A stretch of DNA of 49,959 nucleotides, taken from NCBI GenBank assembly GCA_028699915.1, contig JAQVTR010000010.1:1-49959 (forward strand). The letters are read 5' to 3'. The stretch is from Fidelibacterota bacterium (GTDB lineage Bacteria > Fidelibacterota > Fidelibacteria > Fidelibacterales > Fidelibacteraceae). Positions 49,643 to 49,959 of the stretch are shown piece by piece. The translations under genes and the position numbers were made by a program. A model generated the notes under the pieces. It was given only the letters and a program-made list of their open reading frames with translations, did not search any database and was not told the DNA's origin. Position 1 is the stretch's first letter; each line of letters starts with the position of its first letter.

Positions 49643-49749
49643 ATTGAGTCAATCGTAAATAATCGCATTGAGTCAATCACATAAAATCTCATTGAATCAA
49701 TGAGATTATTGCAGATTGAGTCAATTAAGAAAAATATAATTGCGTCAAT
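49643..49749. repeat. Five palindromes ATTGAGTCAAT phased at exactly 24 bp
   Basis: Copies start at 49643, 49667, 49691, 49715 and 49739: ATTGAGTCAAT three times, ATTGAATCAAT once, ATTGCGTCAAT once. The four 13-bp spacers (CGTAAATAATCGC, CACATAAAATCTC, GAGATTATTGCAG, TAAGAAAAATATA) share nothing. The 11-bp unit is a near-perfect palindrome, the shape of a dimer binding site. The next 24-bp steps on either side do not match, so the array is complete. It lies upstream of radA and before the IS30-like element. Confidence 0.93.
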
Positions 49750-49800
49750 TCTATTTCGCAGGTCACACTTTTTTGCTGTTCATTTTTTTTAATAACCCCT

Positions 49801-49823
49801 GAATTCAACAAGTAAGTGCAACT
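49801..49823 (+). repeat. Candidate left end (terminal inverted repeat) of an IS30-like element
   Basis: GAATTCAACAAGTAAGTGCA lies about 75 bp before the transposase start, where an IS30-family end is expected. The right end is outside the window, so the inverted repeat and target duplication cannot be checked. Confidence 0.35.
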
Positions 49824-49833
49824 GAAAGTCATT

Positions 49834-49877
49834 TGTAAAAACAGGCAAGCTGTCGTAAAATGCAACCTGTTTTTGCA
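49834..49877 (+). promoter_or_regulatory. Stem-loop in the transposase leader
   Basis: TGTAAAAACAGG pairs with CCTGTTTTTGCA (11 of 12 bases), loop of about 20 bases, ending 20 bp before the transposase start. Such hairpins in IS leaders can block read-through transcription or translation from outside promoters. Confidence 0.5.
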
Positions 49878-49897
49878 ACAAAACTTAAGGTGCACAA

Positions 49898-49959
49898 TTG
49901 AGAACTTACAAACAGCTTACCTGTGAACAAAGATACGCCATCAAAATCCTAAAAGAGAA
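49898..49959 (+). mobile_element. IS30-family transposase, first 20 codons (cut by window edge)
   Basis: TTG start at 49898 with AAGG six bases upstream and an in-frame stop just before. It encodes LRTYKQLTCEQRYAIKILKE, which matches the N-terminal helix-turn-helix of IS30 transposases (K/H-LT-x-E-x-R-Y-x-I). IS30 enzymes are DDE transposases that recognise their own terminal repeats through this domain. Only the first 62 bases are in the window, so intactness is unknown. Confidence 0.65.

Noticed and set aside
49486-49692. Minus-strand frame through the palindrome array repeating Ile-Asp-Ser-Met
   Set aside because: Overlaps the start of radA in another frame, and the repeated residues simply follow from the 24-bp period.
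49643-49749. Palindrome array as a CRISPR
   Set aside because: Repeats are 11 bp and spacers 13 bp, far below CRISPR sizes, and no cas gene is present.

Overview
The window is a typical bacterial chromosome segment of roughly balanced GC with dense, mostly co-directional genes. Almost every gene lies on the minus strand. The plus strand carries only an RsmB-type methyltransferase, a tandem pair of small envelope proteins (one frameshifted) and the first codons of an IS30-like transposase at the right edge. No rRNA, tRNA, CRISPR or phage genes were seen. Three secreted proteins end in the 'YPNPFNP...GKMV' C-terminal sorting domain used by type IX-like secretion. There are also TamA/TamB, Omp85-type biogenesis and lipoproteins, and promoters of the Bacteroidota form (TTG-N21-TATATTTG) in front of both ribosomal operons, yet most genes keep clear Shine-Dalgarno sites. 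Together this points to an uncultured Gram-negative lineage of the FCB superphylum outside Bacteroidota proper (Marinimicrobia, Cloacimonadota, Calditrichota or KSB1-like). I cannot fix the phylum from sequence alone.

Layout, left to right. 1-4539: lytic transglycosylase (cut by the edge), argS, and a PP-loop RNA thiolase overlapping a small lipoprotein with an HMA-like fold. 4727-5998 (+): RsmB-like rRNA cytosine methyltransferase. 6064-8756: two paralogous secreted proteins with sorting domains. 9103-15553: tryptophanase, signal peptidase I, a fused RNase HII-YraN protein, a FlgO-like lipoprotein with a disordered tail, and ComEC with a decayed metallo-beta-lactamase domain. 15741-18014: NAD synthetase, acylphosphatase, thioredoxin.

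18078-32071 reads as one long minus-strand gene train: (zapB-like small protein, zapA) - rny - folD - tamB - tamA - BamD-like lipoprotein - MoxR - DUF58 - BatD-like - ABC ATPase - ABC permease. It links cell division, RNA turnover, one-carbon metabolism, outer-membrane assembly and a MoxR/vWA stress module with its own exporter. Upstream lies the translation block thrS - HPrK-like P-loop protein - infC - rpmI - rplT - pheS - pheT, which runs into zapA.

40850-44079 is an envelope/secretion patch: an endonuclease I with fibronectin and sorting domains, and the two small beta-barrel-like paralogs. 44194-47794 is the ribosomal operon rplM-rpsI-rpsB-tsf-pyrH-frr. radA follows (48219-49571). Upstream of radA is the most unusual non-coding element in the window: five copies of the palindrome ATTGAGTCAAT spaced exactly 24 bp apart with unrelated 13-bp spacers. 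The right edge enters an IS30-family element.

Most of the window is housekeeping. I do not see a complete unknown defence or biosynthetic system. The best candidates for new biology are the 24-bp-phased palindrome array, the HPr-kinase-like protein between thrS and infC, the lipoprotein/thiolase overlap, the ComEC decay and the RNase HII-YraN fusion.
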